14,476 nt of DNA from Limousia pullorum (lineage in GTDB: Bacteria > Bacillota > Clostridia > Oscillospirales > Acutalibacteraceae): assembly GCA_018714545.1 (NCBI GenBank), contig DVNG01000006.1, positions 1 through 14,476 of the forward strand. Reading direction: 5' to 3'. Shown here piece after piece: positions 6,379-14,400 of this stretch. The position numbers and the translations under genes were made by a program. The notes under the pieces are model-generated. The model ran no database searches. It was given only the letters and a program-made list of their open reading frames with translations, and had not been told where the DNA came from. Every line of letters begins with the position of its first letter. Position 1 is the first letter of the stretch.

Positions 6379-7745
6379 TTTACCTTTTCTCCTAACAATT
6401 CAGCCTGATATTTTACGTTTTCCCTTGCAGGGCCGCCGAAAGCCTTTCTGTCGTCTGTGCATCTTTCAAGGGAAATAGCGTTGTAAACCTCGTCATTGAA
6501 CAAATCGCAAACCTTTTTATATTCCTCCATAGGGAGATTTTCAAGGTCTGTGCCAAGCTCGATACATCTTGCAACAAGCTCGCCTGTTGCCTTGTAAGCG
6601 TCACGGAAAGGCAAGCCGTTTTTAACAAGCCAGTCTGCGCAGTCTGTGGCGTTGATAAATCCGCCGGCGGCGGCTTTTCTCATATTTTCAGGAATTACCC
6701 TCATTGTGTCAAGCATTGGAGTAAATGCGGTAAGGCACATCTTAACTGTGTCAACTGCGTCGAATATAGCCTCTTTATCCTCCTGCATATCCTTGTTATA
6801 TGCCAAAGCTATGCCCTTCATGACTGTGAGAAGTGTCATTGTGTCGCCGAAAACTCTGCCGCTCTTGCCTCTTACCAGCTCTGCAATGTCCGGATTTTTC
6901 TTTTGAGGCATTATAGATGAGCCTGTGGAGAAAGCGTCGTCAAGCTCAACAAACTTAAATTCCCAGCTGCACCACATGATTATCTCTTCGCTGAAACGTG
7001 AAAGATGAACCATGATTATTGAAAGGTCAGCGGCAAGCTCCATGCAGAAATCTCTGTCGGAAACTCCGTCCAATGAGTTGTTGGTAATTCTTTCAAAGCC
7101 CAAAAGCTCACGGGTTATGTTTCTGTCTATTGGATAGGTTGTGCCGGCAAGCGCGCAGCTTCCCAAAGGCATTTCGTCCATTCTCTTATAGCAGTCCTCA
7201 AGGCGGGAAAGGTCACGGAGAAGCATTTCACCGTAAGCCAAAAGATGATGGCCGAAGGTTATAGGCTGTGCTCTCTGAAGATGAGTATAGCCCGGCATAA
7301 CTGTTCCGCTGTATTTTTCAGCCTTGTTGGCAATTACTCTGATAAGGCTTTTTACAAGCTCTTCGATTTCCTTTACCTCTTTTTTAAGATAAAGCTTTAT
7401 ATCAACTGCAACCTGGTCGTTTCTGCTTCTTGCTGTGTGAAGTCTTTTGCCGTTTGCGCCAAGTCTTTTTGTAAGCTCGCCCTCTATAAATGTATGTATA
7501 TCCTCGGCTTCCATATCTATTTTAAGGTCGCCCTTTTCTATGTCCTCCAAAATTCCTTTAAGGCCCTGCTGGATATCCTTGCTCTCTTCCATTGTGATAA
7601 TTCCGCACTGTCCCAGCATTTCTGCGTGAGCGATGCTGCCCTCGATATCCTCTCGGTACATTCTGCTGTCAAAGGATATGGAGCTGTTAAAATCGTTAGT
7701 TGTTTTGGATATTTCTTTTTTAAATCTTCCTGTCCAAAGCTTCAT
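6375..7745 (-). CDS. argH: Argininosuccinate lyase
   Basis: Splits argininosuccinate into arginine and fumarate, the last step. Fumarase/aspartase superfamily, 456 residues, normal length. HTARSRND (103-110), YTHLQRAQ (153-160) and the superfamily signature GSSIMPQKKNPD (275-286, with the mobile-loop catalytic serine) are all present. The ATG follows a weak GGGG ribosome site at about 9 bases, and the gene lies 74 bp after argG behind a GC hairpin (7773-7792). Weak initiation plus the hairpin could set its level relative to argG. Confidence 0.97.
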   Translation of the reverse strand: MKLWTGRFKKEISKTTNDFNSSISFDSRMYREDIEGSIAHAEMLGQCGIITMEESKDIQQGLKGILEDIEKGDLKIDMEAEDIHTFIEGELTKRLGANGKRLHTARSRNDQVAVDIKLYLKKEVKEIEELVKSLIRVIANKAEKYSGTVMPGYTHLQRAQPITFGHHLLAYGEMLLRDLSRLEDCYKRMDEMPLGSCALAGTTYPIDRNITRELLGFERITNNSLDGVSDRDFCMELAADLSIIMVHLSRFSEEIIMWCSWEFKFVELDDAFSTGSSIMPQKKNPDIAELVRGKSGRVFGDTMTLLTVMKGIALAYNKDMQEDKEAIFDAVDTVKMCLTAFTPMLDTMRVIPENMRKAAAGGFINATDCADWLVKNGLPFRDAYKATGELVARCIELGTDLENLPMEEYKKVCDLFNDEVYNAISLERCTDDRKAFGGPARENVKYQAELLGEKVK

Positions 7746-7772
7746 AATAAATTACCCCGATAATCAATTTAT

Positions 7773-7792
7773 GGGGCAGGTGACCCTGCCCC
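7773..7792. other. GC-rich hairpin between argG and argH
   Basis: Perfect 8-bp stem GGGGCAGG (7773-7780) / CCTGCCCC (7785-7792) with a 4-base loop. In the direction of arginine transcription no T-run follows (ATAAATTGATT), so it is not a standard terminator there. On the plus strand TTGTTTTAT follows, which could stop antisense RNA. In the operon it may act as an RNA-stabilising or partial attenuation structure; its effect cannot be read from sequence. Confidence 0.6.
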
Positions 7793-7819
7793 TTGTTTTA
7801 TAGAATTTCAAATTGTTAA

Positions 7820-9040
7820 TTATTTAATAAGACCCTTCTGAGCTCTTACCTTGATTGGAAGTCCGAACAGGTTGATGAAGCCCTTGCTGTCGTTCTGGTC
7901 GTAAACTTCGTCCTCGTCAAAGGTTGCGATTTCCTCATCATAGAGTGAATATGGGCTTGTAACGCCTGCGTCGATGATGTTGCCCTTGTAGAGCTTAAGC
8001 TTTACATCGCCTGTTACATACTGCTGTGTTGAATCAACGAAAGCGGAGAGAGCCTCACGGAGAGGTGTGTACCACTGACCGTAGTAAACAAGCTCTGCAA
8101 AACGGTTTGCAACAAGCTCTTTGTAGTGCTGTGTATCTCTGTCAAGGCAGATTTCCTCAAGCTTGCTGTGTGCAGCGTAAAGGATTGTGCCGCCCGGAGT
8201 TTCATAAACGCCTCTTGCCTTCATACCAACAAGACGGTTTTCAACGATATCTGTGATACCGATTCCGTTTTCGCCGCCAAGCTTATTGAGCTTCTCAACG
8301 ATTTCTACAGCACCCAGCTTCTCTCCGTCGATAGCGTAAGGAATACCCTTTTCAAAGCTGATTGTAACATAGGTTGGCTTGTCAGGAGCCTGCTCTGGGG
8401 AAACGCCCATCTCAAGGAAGCCTGGCTCGTTGTACTTAGGCTCGTTTGCCGGATCCTCAAGGTCGAGACCCTCGTGGCTCAAGTGCCAAAGGTTCTTATC
8501 CTTGCTGTAGTTTGTCTCTCTGTTTATCTTAAGAGGAATTTTCTTAGCCTCTGCGTATGCGATTTCTTCTTCTCTGGACTTAAACTCCCAAGTTCTCCAA
8601 GGAGCGATGATTGTCATGTCAGGTGCATAAGCCTTGATTGCAAGCTCGAAACGAACCTGGTCATTACCCTTACCTGTGCAGCCGTGGCAGATAGCGTCTG
8701 CGCCCTCAGCCTTAGCGATTTCAACGATTCTCTTTGCGATGATTGGACGTGCAAAGGATGTACCGAGGAGATATTTGCCCTCGTAAACTGCGCCTGCTTT
8801 AAGTGTAGGCCAGATGTAGTCCTCTACAAACTCCTTGTTCAAATCCTCAACATAGAGCTTTGATGCGCCTGTAGCCAAAGCCTTTTCCTCAAGACCCTCA
8901 AGCTCTGTACCCTGACCAACGTTACCGGAAACTGCGATAACCTCACAGTTGTCGTAATGTTCCTTGAGCCAAGGAATAATGATTGAAGTATCAAGACCGC
9001 CTGAATAAGCAAGAACAACTTTTTTAATTTTCTTTTCCAT
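7820..9040 (-). CDS. argG: Argininosuccinate synthase
   Basis: ATP-dependent condensation of citrulline and aspartate to argininosuccinate. 406 residues, standard for the type 1 form. The N-type ATP pyrophosphatase P-loop AYSGGLDTS is at 11-19; HGCTGKGNDQVRFE and APWRTWEF are conserved family segments. The ATG has GGAGG 8 bases upstream. It is the first gene of the arginine cluster, behind a sigma-A promoter and an ARG box, so it should be repressed when arginine is plentiful. Placing argG-argH first with the ornithine-making genes behind is a plausible variant of the usual argCJBDF order. Confidence 0.97.
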   Translation of the reverse strand: MEKKIKKVVLAYSGGLDTSIIIPWLKEHYDNCEVIAVSGNVGQGTELEGLEEKALATGASKLYVEDLNKEFVEDYIWPTLKAGAVYEGKYLLGTSFARPIIAKRIVEIAKAEGADAICHGCTGKGNDQVRFELAIKAYAPDMTIIAPWRTWEFKSREEEIAYAEAKKIPLKINRETNYSKDKNLWHLSHEGLDLEDPANEPKYNEPGFLEMGVSPEQAPDKPTYVTISFEKGIPYAIDGEKLGAVEIVEKLNKLGGENGIGITDIVENRLVGMKARGVYETPGGTILYAAHSKLEEICLDRDTQHYKELVANRFAELVYYGQWYTPLREALSAFVDSTQQYVTGDVKLKLYKGNIIDAGVTSPYSLYDEEIATFDEDEVYDQNDSKGFINLFGLPIKVRAQKGLIK

Positions 9041-9066
9041 TGAAAATCCCTCCGTAAATTATGAAA

Positions 9067-9086
9067 AGACAATTTTTATTTTGTCT
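9067..9086 (-). other. Leader hairpin and possible weak second ARG box of argG
   Basis: Inverted repeat AGACAA (9067-9072) / TTGTCT (9081-9086) with an 8-base loop, within the ~60-base argG leader. Read on the minus strand, AATAAAAATT inside it matches the middle of the ARG box consensus, but the outer positions do not (roughly 10 of 18). It could be a low-affinity ArgR site below the promoter or only an AT-rich hairpin. Confidence 0.3.
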
Positions 9087-9108
9087 GTGTTTTCCTGTCA
9101 TGGCTATT

Positions 9109-9136
9109 ATTATACACCTTTTATACAGAAAATCAA
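9109..9136 (-). promoter_or_regulatory. Sigma-A promoter of the arginine operon
   Basis: On the minus strand TTGATT (9131-9136) and a perfect TATAAT (9109-9114) are 16 bases apart. RNA would start near 9102, giving a leader of about 60 bases to the argG ATG. It is the only strong promoter I see upstream of argG and probably serves argG through at least argB. Confidence 0.8.
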
Positions 9137-9142
9137 GAGTTT

Positions 9143-9160
9143 TTTGCATAAATATTCAGA
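9143..9160 (-). promoter_or_regulatory. ARG box (ArgR/AhrC operator)
   Basis: The minus-strand 18-mer TCTGAATATTTATGCAAA agrees with the AhrC-type consensus (TGAAT, AT-rich centre, ATKCAAR) at almost every defined position. It sits just upstream of the -35 of the argG promoter. ArgR hexamers normally bind paired boxes; the leader hairpin site at 9067-9086 is the only partner candidate. It also overlaps where a -35 would lie for the rightward TATAAT at 9175. The match is seen; binding is inferred from the ArgR family. Confidence 0.7.
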
Positions 9161-9199
9161 ATAGCTGTATTTTGTATAATATCATATATTAGCCTCAAC

Positions 9200-9244
9200 T
9201 TTTTCCGTTTTTATATTCAAAACAACGGAAAAATCCGTGGTTTT
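9200..9244 (+). promoter_or_regulatory. Candidate terminator/antiterminator switch in the argG-flavin reductase gap
   Basis: Two mutually exclusive stems. Stem 1: TTTTTCCGTT (9200-9209) with AACGGAAAAA (9224-9233), 10 bp perfect. Stem 2: AAAAC-A-ACGGA (9219-9229) with TCCGT-G-GTTTT (9234-9244), 10 pairs and one A-G mismatch around an AAAA loop, ending in T5. Stem 2 looks like an intrinsic terminator and stem 1 would block it. Read rightward, stem 1 forms first, as in an attenuator. A TATAAT at 9175-9180 could start such RNA but has no good -35. The rest of the gap, 9245-9370, holds nothing I recognise, and no leader peptide was found. Confidence 0.4.
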
Positions 9245-9370
9245 TAAAGTATTTATTCTGCAAAAGACCATTTACAGCCTGTTTCCTTAAATTTTTTATA
9301 TGCAATACACACGGTTATTTATACATATACAATGCATATTTTCCCCTGTGTTTTAAAAAAATCAAATTTG

Positions 9371-9379
9371 TGGTACAAT
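9371..9379 (+). promoter_or_regulatory. Extended -10 promoter for the flavin reductase-like gene
   Basis: TGG followed by TACAAT (9374-9379) forms an extended -10; the -35 position (TTTTAA near 9351-9356) is poor. RNA would start near 9386 with a leader of about 60 bases that carries the inverted repeat at 9396-9420. Confidence 0.5.
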
Positions 9380-9395
9380 ATCAGCATAGAATAAA

Positions 9396-9420
9396 AGGTA
9401 AAAATTAACCCTTTTTACCT
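9396..9420. promoter_or_regulatory. Palindromic operator or leader hairpin before the flavin reductase-like gene
   Basis: Perfect 9-bp inverted repeat AGGTAAAAA (9396-9404) / TTTTTACCT (9412-9420) with loop TTAACCC. It lies just after the predicted start of transcription, a usual place for a repressor operator. A TTTTTT run at 9429-9434 follows, but the stem is AT-rich and would be weak as a terminator. The binding protein is unknown. Confidence 0.45.
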
Positions 9421-9447
9421 CAAAATAATTTTTTGGAGGAATTAAAC

Positions 9448-9957
9448 ATGTCTGATTTTAAAAAAATAACAACAGAAGAGCTTACCGCAAATCCTTTTAA
9501 GCTTATCGGCAAGGACTGGATGCTTATCACCGCAGGAGATAAGGAAAAATTCAACACAATGACCGCAAGCTGGGGCGGCGTTGGAATAATGTGGGGTAAG
9601 CCTGTGGCTACAGCCTACATCCGTCCTCAGAGATACACATTTGAATTTATTGAAAATGGCGACTACTACACCCAGTGCTTTTTTGACGAGGAGTACAGGG
9701 ACGCACTGAAGTTCTGCGGTTCAAAATCCGGCAGAGATTACGACAAGGTAAAGGAAACAGGTCTTACACCTGTTGTTGACGATGAAACAGGCGCAGTATA
9801 TTTTAAAGAAGCAAAGGTTGTCTTCATCTGCAAAAAGATGTATGCACAGTTCTTAAATGAGGAAAGCGCACTGACAGAAGATGTTACTAAGTGGTACAAC
9901 GGCGATTACCACAAAATGTACATGAGCGAGATTGTTTCTGTTTTGGTAAAAGAGTGA
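9448..9957 (+). CDS. Flavin reductase-like (FMN-binding split-barrel) protein
   Basis: A 169-residue protein of the flavin reductase-like domain family, which bind FMN in a split barrel and often reduce flavin with NAD(P)H or act as small flavoproteins. Family features seen: the N-terminal strand with WMLITAGDKEKFNTMTASWGG (residues 24-44), the VATAYIRPQRYTFEFIE segment, and the KFCGSKSGRDYDK loop. The start is ATG 9448 with GGAGG 8 bases upstream; a TTG at 9433 would place the ribosome site inside the gene and is rejected. It is monocistronic or weakly linked to the redox genes that follow, which have their own promoter. Substrate not identifiable. Confidence 0.85.
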   Translation: MSDFKKITTEELTANPFKLIGKDWMLITAGDKEKFNTMTASWGGVGIMWGKPVATAYIRPQRYTFEFIENGDYYTQCFFDEEYRDALKFCGSKSGRDYDKVKETGLTPVVDDETGAVYFKEAKVVFICKKMYAQFLNEESALTEDVTKWYNGDYHKMYMSEIVSVLVKE

Positions 9958-9974
9958 TTAAGTCACATAATCTG

Positions 9975-10003
9975 TTGACACATCTCCTTATGTAAAATAT
10001 AAT
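9975..10003 (+). promoter_or_regulatory. Consensus sigma-A promoter of the thioredoxin-ccdA pair
   Basis: TTGACA (9975-9980) and TATAAT (9998-10003), exactly 17 bases apart: both hexamers are perfect consensus. It begins 17 bases after the upstream stop codon, with no terminator between. RNA would start near 10010, about 28 bases before the ATG at 10038, with AAAGGAGA as ribosome site. High constitutive transcription is expected unless a repressor binds. Confidence 0.9.
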
Positions 10004-10037
10004 AGTCTTGACTAACTCACTTAAAGGAGATGAACCG

Positions 10038-10583
10038 ATGAGCAGCAAACCCGTCCAGGCAAACACAAAAAAATCAAAAAGAATAATTCAGGTAGCCGCA
10101 CCTCTTTTGATTATTCTAATAGCGGCGGTTATATTCTTTGTAAAAAACAACGACTCTGCCCAAACAATAGAGCAAAGTCCAGACCTTACAATAACTGAAC
10201 TCAACATTGATGAAATGACCTCTCAGGGCAAGCCGGTTATTATTGACTTCGGTGCAGATTACTGTCAGCCCTGTAAGCTTATGGCTCCTGAGCTTGAAGC
10301 TGTGCACAACGCAATGAAAGGCAAGGCATTTGTCCATTATATTGACACAATGGAAAGTCCTGAAATCGCCGGACAGTTTCCTATACAGGTAGTGCCCACT
10401 CAGGTTCTCTACGATAAAAACGGCAATCCTTTTGTACCAAGCGATGAGCTGGCCTCGCAGATACAGTTTACAATGTATACCCACAGGGATACGGGAGAGC
10501 ACGCACTCACCACCCACCAGGGATATCTCTCCGCAGAACAGCTCTACATGATACTTGAGGAAATGGGGGCAGAAACTCCATGA
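10038..10583 (+). CDS. Membrane-anchored thioredoxin-like protein
   Basis: 181 residues: a basic N-terminus (KKSKR), one hydrophobic anchor at about 16-35, and an extracytoplasmic thioredoxin fold. The redox motif is C76-Q-P-C79 in DFGADYCQPCK, and the cis-proline is P120 in VVPTQ. The anchor has no lipobox or obvious cleavage site, so it probably stays in the membrane facing outward. CQPC differs from the CGPC of cytoplasmic thioredoxin. With CcdA encoded in a 4-bp overlap, it likely takes electrons from CcdA and reduces disulfides in exported proteins, or in cytochrome c maturation or spore proteins as for ResA/StoA. The start is ATG 10038 (GGAG 8 bases upstream); an in-frame earlier codon at 10008 lies at the predicted start of transcription. 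Confidence 0.9.
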   Translation: MSSKPVQANTKKSKRIIQVAAPLLIILIAAVIFFVKNNDSAQTIEQSPDLTITELNIDEMTSQGKPVIIDFGADYCQPCKLMAPELEAVHNAMKGKAFVHYIDTMESPEIAGQFPIQVVPTQVLYDKNGNPFVPSDELASQIQFTMYTHRDTGEHALTTHQGYLSAEQLYMILEEMGAETP

Positions 10584-11272
10584 TAGACCAGTGGCTCCAA
10601 TCCCTTTCAAGACTTATAACTGAAAGCTTTTGGCTTGCGCCTTTGATTGCAGTGCTTGCCGGAGTTCTCACCTCTTTTACCCCCTGTTCCCTTTCCACCA
10701 TACCATTGGTTATGGGATATGTGGGAGGAACAAAACAGCGTGACACAAAGCGTTCATTTTTACTTTCGGTGACCTTTGCTTTGGGAATGGCTATAACCTA
10801 CACGGCTTTAGGCGTTATCGCCTCAACCTTAGGAGGAATGATAGGTGCGGCATCAGGCTGGTGGTACATTGTTTTAGGCGTTCTTATGGCTTTGCTTGCA
10901 CTTCAAACCTACGGAATTTTTAATTTTATCCCCTCCACCTACTTAGTTTCAAAAAATAAGAAGCGTGGTTTTATCGGGGCATTTTTGGCGGGAATTCTGG
11001 GCGGAGTTTTCTCCTCACCATGTTCCACACCGGTGCTTGTGGCACTTTTGGCTATAGTTGCCGGAAGCGGAAGTATTTTATGGGGAACTCTTTTACTTCT
11101 TTTGTACTCCATAGGCCATGGAACTTTAACGGTCATTGCCGGAACCTCCGTAGGCTTTGTACAGAAGCTATCCGCCAGTGAAAAATACGGAAAGCTCAGC
11201 AAAGCTTTAAACATCGTATTGGGAACGCTTCTGCTTTTGATAGCTTTCTACATGTTTTATCTGGGCTTTTAA
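10580..11272 (+). CDS. ccdA: CcdA/DsbD-type transmembrane electron transporter
   Basis: A 230-residue integral membrane protein with about six hydrophobic segments. It carries electrons from cytoplasmic thioredoxin to outward-facing thioredoxin-like partners. The paired redox cysteines are C36 in TSFTPCSLSTIP and C148 in FSSPCSTPV, in the two symmetrical half-repeats expected of the family; YSIGHG near 176-181 is also conserved. The start overlaps the thioredoxin stop (ATGA), so they are coupled and very likely partners. No cytochrome c gene is in view, so the target pathway is open. A terminator follows 14 bp after the stop. Confidence 0.93.
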   Translation: MIDQWLQSLSRLITESFWLAPLIAVLAGVLTSFTPCSLSTIPLVMGYVGGTKQRDTKRSFLLSVTFALGMAITYTALGVIASTLGGMIGAASGWWYIVLGVLMALLALQTYGIFNFIPSTYLVSKNKKRGFIGAFLAGILGGVFSSPCSTPVLVALLAIVAGSGSILWGTLLLLLYSIGHGTLTVIAGTSVGFVQKLSASEKYGKLSKALNIVLGTLLLLIAFYMFYLGF

Positions 11273-11285
11273 ATTTTACACATAC

Positions 11286-11319
11286 AAAACATCCTATGGT
11301 ATGCGCCATAGGATGTTTT
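11286..11319 (+). terminator. Intrinsic terminator after ccdA
   Basis: 14-bp perfect stem (11286-11299 with 11306-11319, core CATCCTATGG) and a 6-base loop, with a run of seven Ts from 11316. Strong rightward terminator for the thioredoxin-ccdA transcript. Confidence 0.93.
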
Positions 11320-11333
11320 TTTATAAAAAATAT

Positions 11334-11366
11334 TCAAGGGCAGAACCTTTTGAGTTCTGCCCTTGA
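11334..11366 (-). terminator. Terminator of the carB-dapF transcript
   Basis: 13-bp perfect stem (11334-11346 with 11354-11366, core AAGGGCAGAAC) and a 7-base loop. Read leftward it is followed by ATATTTTTTAT; read rightward by TTTT, so it may also back up the ccdA terminator. It lies 60 bases past the dapF stop. Confidence 0.88.
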
Positions 11367-11425
11367 TTTTGCTTAGAATGACTTTAGAATAAATTATTTA
11401 TTTAAGCATTTTGCCAAAATAACTA

Positions 11426-14400
11426 TTAGATTTCTACTTCACCCTCGAATACAAGACGTGCGTCGCCTGTCATATATACAGTGTCGTCTGTGTATCTGAT
11501 TGTAAGTTCGCCGCCGAGAAGCTTAACTGTGATATCCTCGTCCTTCTTGCAGATACCGTTTTCGCAGGCTGCTACAACTGCTGCACATGCGCCTGTTCCG
11601 CAAGCGAGGGTTTCACCGTTGCCACGCTCCCAAACACGCATTTTAAGAGTCTTATTGTTGATAACCTTTACAAACTCTGTGTTTACTCTATCCGGGAACA
11701 TCTCGTGGTGCTCAAACTTCTTACCTACTGTTTCTACGTCGAAGCCGTCAACATTGTTTACGAAAACTACGCAGTGTGGGTTGCCCATTGAAACGCAGGT
11801 GATGTTGTAGGTTTCGCCGTCGATTTCTACTGGCTTATTGATAACTGTTTCGCTGTCTGCTGTAACAGGAATATCAGAAGCCTTGAGACTTGCCTTGCCC
11901 ATATCAACTCTCAAACGTGTTACCTTTCCGTCCTGTGTATAGGCCTTGAGGTTCTTAATACCGCTGAGTGTTTCGATTGTGAGCTCTGATTTCTCATTTA
12001 TATCAAGGATACCGTTGTCATAGAGGTACTTAGCTACGCAGCGGATACCGTTGCCGCACATTTTGCCCTCTGTGCCGTCGGAGTTGAACATCTTCATTTT
12101 AGCGTCGGCAACCTTTGAAGGTGCAACGAGGATAAGACCGCTGCCGCCGATACCGTGATGTCTGTCGGAAAGTCTTACTGCAAGGCACTCAGGATTGTTA
12201 ATCCATGACTGCTCAAATGTGTTGCAGTAGATGTAGTCGTTTCCTGTTCCCTCCATCTTGGAGAACTTGAGCTTCATTCTCTCAGATCTCATGTTGTTGA
12301 TATCAACAAGCTCTGTGCTCATCTGAGAATAACGGCTCTTAAGGCAGTCTGCCAAAGCGTTTGCAGTGTCGATTGAAGTAAGGCAAGGAATGTTTCTTTC
12401 AACTGTCTTTCTTCTGATCTTAACTGAATCTCTTGTTGGGATTCTGCCCTTTGAGGATGTGGAAATAACGTACTGAATCTTTCCGCTCTCAATAAGTGTA
12501 AGTGTATTTTCGTCGGACTCGTGAATCTTCTTAACAGGTGTTGCGTCGATACCGTAATCCTTGAGAACTGATGTTGTTCCCTCTGTTGCGTAAATCTTAA
12601 ATCCAAGGTCAGCATACTTTCTTGCAACGTCGCCGATTTCAGCCTTGTCGGAATCTCTTACTGTGATAAATACGCCGCCTGTCTTGTTCATCTTGTAACC
12701 GGCTGCGATAAGACCCTTGTAGAGAGCCTCTTCAAGTGTTCCTGCAATACCGAGAACCTCACCGGTTGACTTCATTTCCGGTCCCAAGTGGTTATCAACG
12801 TTGATAAGCTTTTCAAAGCTGAATACAGGAACCTTAACTGCAACATAGCAGCTCTTCTTGTAAAGGCCTGTGCCGTAACCCATATCCTTGAGCTTTTCGC
12901 CAAGCATTGCTCTTGTTGCAAGCTCAACCATAGGAACGCCTGTAACCTTACTGATGTAAGGAATTGTTCTTGAAGAACGTGGGTTAACCTCGATTACGTA
13001 AAGCTCGTTTTCATAGATAAGGTACTGGATGTTAACAAGACCCTTTGTATTGAGGGAGATTGCAAGGTTCTTTGAACTTTCAACAATCTTCTTTGTCATT
13101 TCATCGGAGATATTCCATGCAGGATATACTGCAATAGAGTCACCGGAGTGGATACCTGCACGCTCAACGTGTTCCATGATACCAGGGATAAGCACGTCTT
13201 CGCCGTCGCAGATTGCGTCAACCTCAAGCTCTGTACCGCTGAGGTATTTATCTATAAGCACAGGGTTTTCAATATTCTGTGCAAGAATAATTGCCATGTA
13301 TTCCTTAACGTCTGCCTCGTTGAAAGCGATAATCATGTTCTGACCGCCGAGAACGTAGGAAGGTCTCAAAAGTACCGGATAACCGATTTTCTCTGCAACG
13401 TTCAAAGCTTCCTCTGTTGACATAACAGTCATGCCCTTTGGACGTCTGATGTGGTGCATTTCAAGAAGCTCGTCGAAACGCTCTCTGTCCTCAGCCATGT
13501 CGATAGCGTCTGCTGAAGTACCGAGAATCTTAATTCCGTTGTCGTTGAGGAATTTTGTAAGCTTAATAGCTGTCTGACCGCCGAATGCAACAACAACGCC
13601 GATTGGTTTCTCTGTCTTGATGATACCCATAACGTCCTCGTTGGTAAGCGGCTCGAAGTAAAGTCTGTCAGCTGTGTCAAAGTCTGTGGAAACTGTTTCA
13701 GGGTTGTTGTTTACGATAACAACGTCGTAGCCGGCTTTCTTCAAAGCCCATACGCAGTGAACTGAAGCGTAGTCGAACTCGATACCCTGACCGATTCTGA
13801 TTGGACCTGAACCCAAAACCATGATTGTCTGCTTGTCGCTGTTTTTCTCTTTGATGAACTCCTCTGCTTCGTTCTCCTCATCGAATGTTGAGTAGAAGTA
13901 AGGTGTTTCAGCGGCAAACTCTGCGGCGCAGGTGTCAACCATTTTATAAACAGGAACAAGAGGATTTTCAATCTCTTTGCCTGTAAACTGCTTTATTGTC
14001 TTGTCGAGGAAGCCGTAATTTTTAGCTTTCTCGTAAATCTCTTCGTTAAGCTCCCCTGATTTCATAACCTTGCTGATTTCTGCAAGATTTACGAACTTGC
14101 TCAAAAACCACTCGTCAATCATTGTGATTTCGTGGATTTTCTCAATGGAAATTCCTCTCTTGATTGCTTCGTATACGCAGAAAATTCTCAGGTCGTCGCA
14201 AACGTGGAGTCTTTCCTCAACCTCTGCGTCTGAAAGCTGTGCAAACTTCTTGTCGTCCAGTGTGTCGTGGGAAATCTCTGCGCCTCTTACAGCCTTCATA
14301 ATAGCCTGCTCAAAGGATGGAGCGATAGCCATAACCTCACCGGTTGCCTTCATCTGTGTACCAAGCTGACGCTTTGCATAAACAAACTTGTCGAAAGGCC

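Noticed and set aside
8126..8863. Plus-strand open frame (245 codons) antisense to argG
   Set aside because: Cysteine- and leucine-rich translation with no domain, lying fully inside argG; explained by the codon use of the real gene.
9247..9265. Second ARG box candidate further upstream of argG
   Set aside because: Only one half-site (GAATAAAT) fits and the other half fails the consensus.
9400..9411. The 12-mer AAAAATTAACCC shared with the repeat flanks at 87 and 196
   Set aside because: No module A or B sequence accompanies it; in AT-rich DNA a chance match is likely.
9433..9447. Upstream TTG start for the flavin reductase-like gene
   Set aside because: It would translate the GGAGG sequence itself; ATG 9448 is correctly spaced from it.
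11426..12277. Separate dapF gene starting at the internal Met (12275-12277)
   Set aside because: The frame is continuous with CarB, and only GAGAGA directly against the ATG precedes it, which is not a usable spacing. Internal initiation cannot be excluded.
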